DNA of 28,107 nucleotides from DASPXK01 sp035637315 (lineage in GTDB: Bacteria > Chloroflexota > UBA6077 > JACCZL01). The notes beneath the pieces were generated by a model. The model worked only from the letters and a program-made list of their open reading frames with translations. It did not search any database and had not been told where the DNA came from. The position numbers were made by a program, and so were the translations under genes. The DNA lies in the NCBI GenBank assembly GCA_035637315.1, contig DASPXK010000367.1, forward strand, positions 1-28,107, read 5' to 3'. Positions 13,789 to 21,071 of this stretch are shown here, in pieces. The stretch's first letter is position 1. Each line of letters begins with the position of its first letter.

Positions 13789-14368
13789 CTGGTAACAGGA
13801 TCTTGTTCTCCTGCGTCAGCAGCAAACTCGTCGTGTCGGGCGGCCAGATGCCCTTCTGCCGCGTCTCGGACCGAATGCGACTCCGCTCGGCCAGGTCCTT
13901 GTACGGCCACATGTGGAAAAAGCGGCCGCTCGAGCTGTGCCAGGCTCCAACCAGGGGCGAGACCTGGGTGCGGCCCGGAACTAGCGGCGCCCACCGCTCC
14001 ACGAACTGCGGCAGCTGGCCGGTCCGCGTCTGGTAGATGCGCAGCTCGTAGACGGGTCCAAGCTGCTGCGGCGTACCGTCGAGCGGCTTCATGAACGGGG
14101 TCGGCTCGAGCAGTTCGACTTCGGTGCTCTGGACGAGGTCGCCCGTCACGTAGAGTCCACTCGCGCCCTGTCCGGCTGACTGGGCATGGCTCTGTTGGTC
14201 CTCGAACGACCAGAGCTCGATGACCTGCAGCAGCGGGCCGATCTCGGTATGCCAGCAGCCGGCGAGCTTGGCATGCTGCTGGCGGCCAGGTAGCGCCTCC
14301 TCGAGTCCTCCTTCGAACTCCGGGACTCCACCCGGTCGCACGCGGGTCGTTCGCAGCTCGTAGATCAT
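13766..14368 (-). CDS. NIPSNAP-family protein
   Basis: A 200-residue protein made of two ferredoxin-like dimeric alpha/beta-barrel halves. The first starts MIYELRTTRVRPGGVPEF with LAGCWHTEIGPLLQVIELWS; the second reads VYELRIYQTRTGQLPQFVER with LVGAWHSSSGRFFHMWPYKD LAERSR (split here). The repeated 'YELR...F...W' and 'W/H...G...WPY' patterns are diagnostic of NIPSNAP domains. Their biochemical role is not settled; in bacteria they often sit in catabolic or hydantoinase/CoA-transferase neighbourhoods and may bind small hydrophobic ligands. AAGGAGGAG lies just before the ATG. It is transcribed in the same direction as the broken hydantoinase gene 226 bases upstream. Confidence 0.93.
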   Translation of the reverse strand: MIYELRTTRVRPGGVPEFEGGLEEALPGRQQHAKLAGCWHTEIGPLLQVIELWSFEDQQSHAQSAGQGASGLYVTGDLVQSTEVELLEPTPFMKPLDGTPQQLGPVYELRIYQTRTGQLPQFVERWAPLVPGRTQVSPLVGAWHSSSGRFFHMWPYKDLAERSRIRSETRQKGIWPPDTTSLLLTQENKILLPASFSPLQ

Positions 14369-14480
14369 CTCTTCTCCTCCTTGGCGCGCCGTGTTGCCCT
14401 CACCGAGTCACAATAGAGACTGAACGGTGTGGCAGGCAAGTGCGTCATGGCGTGGACGCGGGGCGCGCGAGACTGCTCGC

Positions 14481-14531
14481 CCTCACCCCCGCCCCTCTCC
14501 CAAGCGCGGGACAGGGGAGACCCCCTGTCCC
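14481..14531. repeat. C-rich repeat with a strong hairpin
   Basis: CCCTCACCCCCGCCCCTCTC (14480 on) is followed by the perfect hairpin GGGACAGGGG/CCCCTGTCCC (14508-14517 and 14522-14531, four-base loop). A related C-rich block lies at 19467-19594. It lies downstream of the hydantoinase fragment and could act as a terminator-like structure. Confidence 0.6.
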
Positions 14532-14594
14532 GGCGTGCCGCAGCGCCGCACCGGGGACGGGCCGGACGCTCGGAACAGAGCTGTTTTGGTTCGA

Positions 14595-15335
14595 TCAGGA
14601 TAACGGTGACTTCAGCCCGTATAACTGGAGGGCGGCCTCGGCGCTGATGACCCCGTTGCGGACGTCGGCGCGGACGAGCGGGCGGTCGCGCCGGCTCGGG
14701 TCGCCATAGCCGCCTCCGCCGGCGTAGCGCAGCGCCAGGACGTCGCCCGGCTGAAGGATCACGCGGCCCTTGCGTGGCAGCTCCAGCCCCCGATTGAGCA
14801 GCTCGACCTCGACCGGCGCGCCGGGCAGGCCCCCGACGAGGCCCTGAGCGGGGTGCTTGCCGCGGTCGGAGATCACCGACACCATGATCGGCTCGGCTGA
14901 GGCGACCTGCACCACGATCTCCTGCCCATAGCCGCCACGCCAGGTCCCGGCCCCACCCGAGTCGGCTCGGACCTGCCTGGCCCAGACCACCAGCGGCGTC
15001 ATGCTCTCCATCACCTCGATCGAGGCACAGGCGCTGTTGGTGGGATATGGCGTGCAGGGCAGCCCGTCGAGCGTTGGCCGCGCACCCATGCCCCCGTTGG
15101 CGAATAGGATGAACTGGAATCGCTCGCCATCACGCCCGACCCCGCTGTACACGGTGCGGAAGGTCGGGGCGCTGCCAGAATCGGCGATCACACGCTTGGG
15201 CACCGCCCGGCGAGTTCGTCTCATACGGGGACGTTCGCCGCGAGATCGGTTGGTGGCCTGGGATGTCCACTGGGACGCGGCCGACGACGAGCTGCGTCGC
15301 TTGGCACGGCGCGACGCGCGGACCTCTCGACGCAT
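14595..15335 (-). pseudogene. hyuB: Truncated hydantoinase B/oxoprolinase subunit, C-terminal part only
   Basis: From about 15206 downwards the protein is the C-terminal 200 residues of a HyuB-type ATP-dependent hydantoinase/acetone-carboxylase subunit: RVIADSGSAPTFRTVYSGVG, GGMGARPTLDG, PYPTNSACASIEVMES, ADSGGAGTWRGGYGQEI and the closing RYAGGGGYGDPSRRD. Full-length members have about 520-580 residues, so more than half is missing. Upstream of 15206 the reading frame becomes Arg/Ser-rich and unlike the family, and no other frame restores it. The toxin gene vapC starts within 150 bases of the break. No HyuA partner is present. The break is probably a deletion or insertion scar, and the remnant is unlikely to be active. 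Confidence 0.8.
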
Positions 15336-15346
15336 CGGTCAGGTAA

Positions 15347-15691
15347 TCAGCGAAGGAGCCGGACCTCGAGGTCCAGCTGCGGCTCGGTCCAGGCCCGATC
15401 GGTGGTGAGCACCTGCCGGCCCAGGCGGAGGCCCAAGGCGAGACAGGCCCGATCGCCAAGGGAGAAGCCCAGGTGGCGCGTCTTCGGATACAGGGCCGCG
15501 GAAGCGCGGGCATCTTCTTCGGTGAAGGGCTCAGGCTGAAGACCCAGCGCGAGCAGACGGGTGGCTACAGGATCCAGCTCCTGTCCAGTGGCCGCCACTT
15601 TGGCGTAGACCTCAGCCAGATTCACGGTGCTGATAGCCGTGCCAGCCTCGAGTGCAGCCCGGACCAACTCGTAGCCCGGCTCACGCTTCAA
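15347..15691 (-). CDS. vapC: PIN-domain ribonuclease toxin, VapC type, with no ordinary full-length start
   Basis: A PIN-domain toxin that would cut RNA with a metal ion held by acidic residues. Visible acids are Glu in VNLAEVYAK, Asp in SLGDRACLALG and Asp in LTTDRAW. The family's first strand with the first catalytic Asp (SEAVTDASAILAYL) is encoded just upstream, 15692-15730, in the same open frame. No ATG, GTG or TTG exists there: the first ordinary start is the TTG at 15691, which would remove that Asp. Homology thus extends to about 15727, right up to the vapB stop (15732-15734). The toxin may be translated from a rare codon by coupling to vapB, or it may be disabled. Confidence 0.8.
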   Translation of the reverse strand: MKREPGYELVRAALEAGTAISTVNLAEVYAKVAATGQELDPVATRLLALGLQPEPFTEEDARASAALYPKTRHLGFSLGDRACLALGLRLGRQVLTTDRAWTEPQLDLEVRLLR

Positions 15692-15731
15692 GTAGGCGAG
15701 GATCGCAGAGGCATCCGTTACCGCCTCAGAG

Positions 15732-15998
15732 CTACGTCTGCGCCTCGTCGCGCCGAGCCTCCTCTCGTCGCTCCCGGATCAGACTGGCCGCCAGGCTGCC
15801 TTCGACCTGCTCCAAGAGCCCCCACAGCTCTTCTTCGACGGCTCGCCGAGGGCGCAGCACCAATCGATCTCGCTCTGCCCAGGCCACCACCGCGTCGCCC
15901 GGGCGAAGGCACAGGAGCTTCCGCAGTTCGGCCGGAATCACCATTCTGCCCTGTGGGCCCAATTTGAGCACTCGAACCAGTTGCGGCTCTTGTGCCAT
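15732..15998 (-). CDS. vapB: AbrB/MazE-type antitoxin, VapB
   Basis: An 88-residue antitoxin. The N-terminal swapped-hairpin DNA-binding domain reads RVLKLGPQGRMVIPAELRKL LCLRPGDAVVAW (about 9-40, split here for length), the standard AbrB/SpoVT pattern. The C-terminal half (EEELWGLLEQVEGSLAASLI RERREEARRDEAQT, split) is a charged helix that would wrap round the toxin. It precedes the PIN toxin as in VapBC operons. The start codon lies inside an 8-bp inverted repeat and six bases after a -10 box, so the mRNA should be leaderless and the VapBC complex can repress it by binding there. No Shine-Dalgarno sequence is present. Confidence 0.92.
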   Translation of the reverse strand: MAQEPQLVRVLKLGPQGRMVIPAELRKLLCLRPGDAVVAWAERDRLVLRPRRAVEEELWGLLEQVEGSLAASLIRERREEARRDEAQT

Positions 15999-16034
15999 AA
16001 AACTATTCTATGGCACGAAGCCAATGTGTGGCAA
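15992..16034 (-). promoter_or_regulatory. vapBC promoter and operator palindrome
   Basis: On the minus strand TTGCCA (16034-16029) and TAGAAT (16010-16005) are spaced by 18 bases and each match five of six consensus positions. The inverted repeat GTGCCATA/TATGGCAC (16016-16009 and 15999-15992) overlaps the -10 box and the ATG. This is the expected layout for autorepression of a leaderless toxin-antitoxin operon. Confidence 0.7.
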
Positions 16035-16077
16035 TGAAGAGGTTATTGCCCGAGTCCCTTGATGCACGACCCCGGGC

Positions 16078-17724
16078 CTACTGCCTGTGCACGACCGGCG
16101 CCAGCGTCTCCTGGTCGATCAGTACGTCGATCACGGCCGGCTTGCCGCTCTCGAGCGCTCGCCGCAGGGCAGCCTCGAGGTCGTTCGGGTCTCGGACTTG
16201 CTCGCCATGGGCGCCGAAGACGCGCGCCAGCGCGCCGAAATCGGGGTTCTGGTAGTCCACGGCGTAGGTCCGACCGCCGTACAGCTCGTGCTGCCAGGCC
16301 CGCTCGTTGCCGAGGCCCTGGTCGTTGAAGACCACGCACACCACCGGGACCCGCTCGCGGACCGCCGTCTCGAGCTCCCCGACGTTGCACATCATGCCCA
16401 TATCCCCGACCGTGCACATGACCGGTCGATCCGGGCGAGCCAGCTTGGCGCCCATCCCGATCGGGAACGCCCCGCCCACCGAGCCCCAGTCGTCGACGTA
16501 CATGAAGGTGCCCGGCTCGTACGTCTCGAAGTGAACTCGGATGTGCTTGCTGGCGTTGCCCGCGTCGAGCACCATGACCCCATTGCGCGGCAGCACCTTT
16601 CGCATGGCGTGCGCGACGAACGGCGGCGAGATCGGCTTCGCGTCAGCCCGGACCTGGGCCTTTCGCTCCGCGTCCCATTCGGCGCGGGCCTCGGCGACGT
16701 CGACCCACGACCAGCGCCGTCCTGCCCGCGCCACGCGCTCGGCCAACCCGCTGATGAAGCTCCTCGTCGAGCCGGTGGCGGCCAGGTTGACCGGGAAGAC
16801 AACCCCGATCGCGTCCGGCCCGACGCTGTGGTGGACCAGCTTCGCCTCGCGGCTGAAGATGCCGTACTTGAACATGGTCGAGAACAGGTCCATGCGCGCT
16901 CCGACGGCGACGATCAGGTCAGCCCGCGGGACGGTGCGGTTGGCGCTGCTCCAGCCGTTGCGGCCGAGCGGACCGAGCGCCAGCGGGTGGGCGGTTGGGA
17001 ACGCGTCGGCGCTGTTCTGCAGCGCGGCGACCGGGATGCCGCTCTGCTCGGCGAGCTCGACCATCGCCTCAGTGGCCCGCTCGTGGAGCACGCCCCGACC
17101 CACCACGAACACGGGTCGTTCGGCCTGGCTGAGCAGCTCGGCCACGCGATCGAGGTGGTCAGGGCGGCAGGCCGGCAGCTCTGTTGCTCGGTACTCGGCC
17201 GGCGCAAGCGGCTCGCTCTCGGTCTGCTCCAGGAGGATCTCGCGCGACGCCTCGACGTGTACCGGCCCGAGCGGCTCGGTCAGGGCAACTCGGAACGCCT
17301 TCCGCATCGCCTCCTGGACTTTGCTGGCCGAGGGGATCGTGTAGGCCCATTTGGTGATCGGCTTGAAGAAGCTGACCTGGTCCATCTCCTGGCTGGCGTC
17401 ACGCTCGCGGACCCAGTTCTCCTGGGTGCCGCTGACGCTCAAGATCGGGACCATTCCCCGGTAGGCGGCGCCCATGCCGGTCGCCAGGTTCGTCACGCCC
17501 GGCCCCTCGGTCGCCGTGACAACCGCCGGGCGACCTGAGGCGCGGGTGAAGCCGTAGGCCATGAACGTGGCGCCCTGCTCGTGGCGGGTCAGGATGAAGC
17601 GGATCTGGGGCGTGTCGCGCAGGACGTCGATGATCGGCAGGTTCTGGGTGCCGGGAATGCCGAACAAGTGGTCGATGCCCTCCCTCAGCAAGCAGTCGAC
17701 CAGCGCCTGAGCACCTGTGATCAA
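16078..17724 (-). CDS. Thiamine-diphosphate-dependent decarboxylase/lyase (acetolactate-synthase superfamily)
   Basis: A 548-residue enzyme with the three-domain build of the acetolactate synthase/benzoylformate decarboxylase superfamily. The PYR domain starts ITGAQALVDCLLREGIDHLF and carries the activating Glu49 in LTRHEQGATFMAYGF. A central Rossmann-type domain follows (PVFVVGRGVLHERA). The PP domain has VGDMGMMCNVGELETAVRER (Asp about 440) and FNDQGLGNERAW, the Mg-TPP ligands. The start is TTG 17724, seven bases after GGGGAGGAG; the upstream frame to 17865 runs through a repeat and is not expected to be used. Substrates range over 2-oxo acids and sulfoacetaldehyde; none can be assigned. 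It is the last gene after the duplicated binding proteins, so it probably acts on the imported compound or its product. Confidence 0.9.
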   Translation of the reverse strand: MITGAQALVDCLLREGIDHLFGIPGTQNLPIIDVLRDTPQIRFILTRHEQGATFMAYGFTRASGRPAVVTATEGPGVTNLATGMGAAYRGMVPILSVSGTQENWVRERDASQEMDQVSFFKPITKWAYTIPSASKVQEAMRKAFRVALTEPLGPVHVEASREILLEQTESEPLAPAEYRATELPACRPDHLDRVAELLSQAERPVFVVGRGVLHERATEAMVELAEQSGIPVAALQNSADAFPTAHPLALGPLGRNGWSSANRTVPRADLIVAVGARMDLFSTMFKYGIFSREAKLVHHSVGPDAIGVVFPVNLAATGSTRSFISGLAERVARAGRRWSWVDVAEARAEWDAERKAQVRADAKPISPPFVAHAMRKVLPRNGVMVLDAGNASKHIRVHFETYEPGTFMYVDDWGSVGGAFPIGMGAKLARPDRPVMCTVGDMGMMCNVGELETAVRERVPVVCVVFNDQGLGNERAWQHELYGGRTYAVDYQNPDFGALARVFGAHGEQVRDPNDLEAALRRALESGKPAVIDVLIDQETLAPVVHRQ

Positions 17725-17780
17725 CGTGTCTCCTCCCCGCGCGGACCTCAGGTTTTCACTGCCGAGGTCGTGCATGTGAT

Positions 17781-17884
17781 CGTAGGGGCGGACCCGCGTG
17801 TCCGCCCTGGCGGCGTGCGTGTCCGCCCTGGCGGCGTGCGTGCACGCGTTCCAAGGAGGGCGCACACACCGGTGCGCCCCTACG
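17781..17884. repeat. CGTAGGGGCG inverted-repeat element
   Basis: Outer arms CGTAGGGGCG and CGCCCCTACG (17781-17790, 17875-17884) enclose two copies of a roughly 21-base GTGTCCGCCCTGGCGGCGTG unit and a GGGCGCACACACCGGTGCGC stretch. This is a type of dispersed palindrome seen in many environmental genomes. It lies between the first binding protein and the TPP gene. Confidence 0.75.
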
Positions 17885-17919
17885 GTGTCGGAGTCCGACG
17901 TGGAGGCGAATCTGCTGCC

Positions 17920-19389
17920 TTACTTGTACTTGGAGTAGATCGCCTCGACCTTCTGCGTCGCCCAGCCGACGGCGTCCTCGACGTTGCCGCCCGACTGGAC
18001 GGCCTGGGCGACCATCAGCGGGATGATCCAGTTGGTCTCGACTTCGGCGGCGGCGGGCGTCGGCGGGCCGGGGAAGCCGACCACGCGCGCGGCCTGGTCG
18101 AAGTCCTGCAGGATCTGGTACTTCGGGTCCTCGCCGATGAACGGCATCGGCTTCTTGCGGAAGTTCTTCAAAAGCGGCTGGTTGTAGCCCTCGCTCGCCT
18201 TGACCGCGTCGATGAAGACCGCGTAGAAGTCGGTCAGGAACGCCTTGGCCGCGGCCACGTTCTTCGACCAGTTCATGATGCCCCAGATGCTGGTCCCTAC
18301 CGAGGCGTAGCGCCCGGCCGGGCCGGCCGGCGTGTTCCACACGTAGATCTTTTTGGCCAGCTCGGGGTTCTCCTTCTCGATCGTCCGCAGTGCGCTGATC
18401 GGGTTGTGGATCCACGAGCCCTTGCCGGATGCCAGGAGCTGGTTGTTGGCGGTGTCGTCCCAGGACAGGACCTCATTCGTCATCGTCTTGTTGTACAGCT
18501 CCAGGGCGAACGTGACGGAAGTCCTGGTCTCCGGGGAGTTGATCGCCGCCGTCTTGCCGTCCTTGGCGACGTACGAGGCGCCGTAGCACCATAGCAGCGA
18601 AGTCCAGGAGTTGTTCGCGTCGTTGCACTTCTGGTTGATGGCGATGCCGATTTGGTTGCCCTTTGCCTTCAAGATCGTGCCGACCTTGAGCAGATCGCCC
18701 CAGGTGTCCGGCGGCTGGAGGCCGTTCTCGTCGAACAGGTCCTTGCGATACTCGGTCGAGAACTCGATGAAGAAGTCGGGGATGCCCTTCCAGACGCCCT
18801 CGAACATCCCGATTTGCTCGGCGAGCGGCGTGACCCAGCCGCCGTGCTGGTCGCCGAACTGCTTCGCCAGGTCGCTGACGTCGACGAGCTGCTTGTTGTA
18901 GACGTTGATCGCACCGCCCTGGGTGAACGTGAACAGGTCGTGCCCGTCGCCGGCGGCGACCTCGGCGGCCCACTTCGCCGGCAGCTCTGCCGCCAGGATG
19001 TGGTCGACGGCCACTTCGACCTTGTTCTTCGTGCCCCACTCGGCGGCCCACTTGTCGAGCCAGACGTCGTACGCCGGCACGAAGTGGGACCGGGTCAGGA
19101 GCTTGAGCGAGCCACCGCCGGCGAAGCCGCCCGGCGCAGCCTGCGCGGCCGGCTTGGCCGCCTCGGCCGGCTTCGCCGGCTCGGCGACCGGCTTGGCGGG
19201 CTCGGCCGCCGGCTTCGCCGGCGCTGCCGTCGGAGCCGGTGCGGCGGCCGGGCCGCACGCCGCCAGCAAGGCCACGCCGGCCACGCCGGCAATGGAGACC
19301 TGGAGGAACCGGCGCCGACTGTAGGAGCGGTGAACTGTTTCCGATCCGTGGGTCGATTCGTCGTTTGGCTTGGAGCTGTCGCGCGACAT
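17920..19389 (-). CDS. ABC sugar-type extracellular binding protein, copy 1
   Basis: A 489-residue family 1 binding lipoprotein. The N-terminus has a twin-arginine motif (SRRRFLQ, 24-30), a hydrophobic stretch and a lipobox ending at Cys45 (LLAAC), then an Ala/Pro/Lys/Glu linker to about 90. It is thus exported folded by Tat and anchored by lipid. The mature part (SHFVPAYDVWLDKWAAEWGT, WVTPLAEQIGMFEGVWKGIP, EVLSWDDTANNQ, GNVEDAVGWATQKVEAIYSK) resembles UgpB/MalE-like proteins. It is very similar along its whole length to the protein at 19596-21056. ATG 19389 is preferred: AAGGAGGG lies eight bases upstream, as in the twin gene. A short fossil of a TPP-gene start lies directly upstream. Confidence 0.93.
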   Translation of the reverse strand: MSRDSSKPNDESTHGSETVHRSYSRRRFLQVSIAGVAGVALLAACGPAAAPAPTAAPAKPAAEPAKPVAEPAKPAEAAKPAAQAAPGGFAGGGSLKLLTRSHFVPAYDVWLDKWAAEWGTKNKVEVAVDHILAAELPAKWAAEVAAGDGHDLFTFTQGGAINVYNKQLVDVSDLAKQFGDQHGGWVTPLAEQIGMFEGVWKGIPDFFIEFSTEYRKDLFDENGLQPPDTWGDLLKVGTILKAKGNQIGIAINQKCNDANNSWTSLLWCYGASYVAKDGKTAAINSPETRTSVTFALELYNKTMTNEVLSWDDTANNQLLASGKGSWIHNPISALRTIEKENPELAKKIYVWNTPAGPAGRYASVGTSIWGIMNWSKNVAAAKAFLTDFYAVFIDAVKASEGYNQPLLKNFRKKPMPFIGEDPKYQILQDFDQAARVVGFPGPPTPAAAEVETNWIIPLMVAQAVQSGGNVEDAVGWATQKVEAIYSKYK

Positions 19390-19413
19390 GGTCATAACCC
19401 TCCTTCGACAGCG

Positions 19414-19443
19414 GTCGACCAGCGCCTGCGCGCCGGTGATCAA
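19414..19443 (-). pseudogene. Fossil of a TPP-enzyme gene start
   Basis: Thirty bases starting at TTG 19443 encode LITGAQALVD, identical to the first ten residues of the TPP enzyme that starts at 17724. The DNA differs at three positions, all silent third bases of codons. The following bases also resemble that gene before the ribosome site of binding-protein copy 1 takes over. It records a lost copy of the TPP gene. Confidence 0.7.
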
Positions 19444-19466
19444 TCCAGCGCCCGCCCTACGTCAGC

Positions 19467-19594
19467 CTCCCATCCCCCGCCCCCGTCCCCTCACCCCCCG
19501 GCCCCTCTCCCTCGAGGGGAGAGGGGGAGTGTCCTCCCCTTGCTCCCTCGAGGGGGAAGGGGGCGGGGATGGGGGCGCAAGCCGGGTGAGGGAG
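19467..19594. repeat. C/G-rich composite inverted repeat
   Basis: Outer tracts rich in CCCATCCCC and GGGGATGGGGG, plus CTCACCC and GGGTGAG, enclose the hairpin CCCCTCTCCCTCGAGGGGAG and a second CCCTCGAGGG. It is related to the block at 14481-14531. It separates binding-protein copy 2 from the fossil and may end or weaken the transcript. Confidence 0.65.
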
Positions 19595-19595
19595 A

Positions 19596-21056
19596 CTACT
19601 TGTACTTGGAGTAGATCGCCTCGATCTTCTGCGTCGCCCAGCCGACCGCGTCCTCGACGCTGTTCGACTGGACGGCCTGGCCGATCATCAGCGGGATGAT
19701 CCAGTTGGTCTCGACCTCGGCGGCTGCCGGCGTCGGCGAGCCGGGGTAGCCGATCGCCCGCGCGGCCTGATCGAAGTCTTGCAGGATCTGCATCTTCGGG
19801 TCCTCGCCGATGATCGGCATCGGCTTCTTGCGGAAGTCCTTGAGCAGCGGCTGATTGTAGCCCTCGCTCGCCTTGACGGTCTCGATGAAGACCCCGTAGT
19901 AGTCGGTCAGGAACGCCTTGGCCGCGGGCACGTTCTTCGACCAGTTCATGATGCCCCAGACACTGGTCGATACCGACGCGTATCGCCCGGCCGGGCCGGC
20001 TGGTGTGTTAGCGATGTAGATCTTCTTGGCTAGCTCCGGGTTCTCCTTCTCGATCGTCCGCAGGGAGCTGATCGGGTTCTGGATCCACGAACCCCTGCCC
20101 GAAGCGAGGAACTGGTTGTTGGCTGTGTCGTCCCAGGATAGTACCTCGTTGGTCATCGTCTTGTTGTACAGCTCCAGGGCGAACGTGACGGCAGTCCTGG
20201 TCTCGGGGGAGTTGATCGTCACGGTCTTGCCGTCCTTGGCGACGTAGGAGGCGCCGTAACACCAGAGCAGCGAAGTCCACGAGTTGTTCGCGTCGTTGCT
20301 CTTCTGGTTGATCGCAATGCCGACTGGGTTTCCCTTGGCTTTGAGGACGGTCCCGACCTTGAGCAGGTCCTCCCAGGTGTCGGGTGGCTGGAGGCCGTTC
20401 TCGTCGAACAGGTCCTTGCGGTACTCGGTCGAGAACTCGATAAAGTAGTCGGGAATACCCCTCCAGACGCCCTCGAACATGCCCAACTGCTCGGCGAGCG
20501 GCGTGACCCAACCGCCATGCTGGTCGCCGAACTGCTTGCCCACGTCGCTGACGTCGACGAGCTGCTTGTTGAAGACGTTGATCGCCCCGCCCTGGGTGAA
20601 CCCGAACATGTCGTGCCCGTCGCCGGAGGCGACCTCCGCGGCCCACTTGGGCGGCAGCTCGGCTGCCAGGATGTGGTCGACGGCCACTTCGACCTTGTTC
20701 TTCGTGCCCCACTCGGCGGCCCACTTGTCAAGCCAGACGTCGTACGCCGGGACGAAGTGGGACCGGAGCAGCATCTTGAGCGAGCCGCCGCCGGTGAATC
20801 CACCCGGACCAGCCTGCGCGGCCGGCTTGGCTGCCTCGGCCGGCTTGGCTTCGGCCGGCTTCACCGGCTCGGCGGCCGGCTTCGCGGGCGCGGCCGTCGG
20901 ACCGGGCGCCGCGCCCGGGCCGCACGCCGCCAGCAACGCCACGCCGGCCACGCCGGCGACGGAGATGTGAAGGAAGCGGCGCCGGCTGTAGGACCGGCCT
21001 GCCGTTCTCGAGGCGTGGATCGATTCGTCGTTTAGCTTGGAGCACTCGCGCGACAT
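19596..21056 (-). CDS. ABC sugar-type extracellular binding protein, copy 2
   Basis: A 486-residue twin of the protein at 17920-19389. It has the same Tat motif (SRRRFLH), the same Cys45 lipobox and the same C-terminal EAIYSKYK. Differences cluster in the linker and in scattered surface positions; the linker is a few residues shorter. It lies 15 bases after the second permease gene, so it is the binding protein originally belonging to that transporter. GAGGAGGG precedes its ATG by eight bases. Having two diverging copies suggests that two ligands or two expression levels are served by one permease pair. Confidence 0.94.
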   Translation of the reverse strand: MSRECSKLNDESIHASRTAGRSYSRRRFLHISVAGVAGVALLAACGPGAAPGPTAAPAKPAAEPVKPAEAKPAEAAKPAAQAGPGGFTGGGSLKMLLRSHFVPAYDVWLDKWAAEWGTKNKVEVAVDHILAAELPPKWAAEVASGDGHDMFGFTQGGAINVFNKQLVDVSDVGKQFGDQHGGWVTPLAEQLGMFEGVWRGIPDYFIEFSTEYRKDLFDENGLQPPDTWEDLLKVGTVLKAKGNPVGIAINQKSNDANNSWTSLLWCYGASYVAKDGKTVTINSPETRTAVTFALELYNKTMTNEVLSWDDTANNQFLASGRGSWIQNPISSLRTIEKENPELAKKIYIANTPAGPAGRYASVSTSVWGIMNWSKNVPAAKAFLTDYYGVFIETVKASEGYNQPLLKDFRKKPMPIIGEDPKMQILQDFDQAARAIGYPGSPTPAAAEVETNWIIPLMIGQAVQSNSVEDAVGWATQKIEAIYSKYK

Positions 21057-21071
21057 GGCCGTTACCCTCCT

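Noticed and set aside
15206..15346. A separate gene between the hydantoinase fragment and vapC
   Set aside because: Frames there are Arg/Ser-rich without ribosome sites or recognisable motifs.
17725..17865. N-terminal extension of the TPP enzyme (frame open to 17865)
   Set aside because: It runs through the GTAGGGGCG repeat with a THAARAD repeat peptide; TTG 17724 has a good ribosome site and matches the fossil copy.
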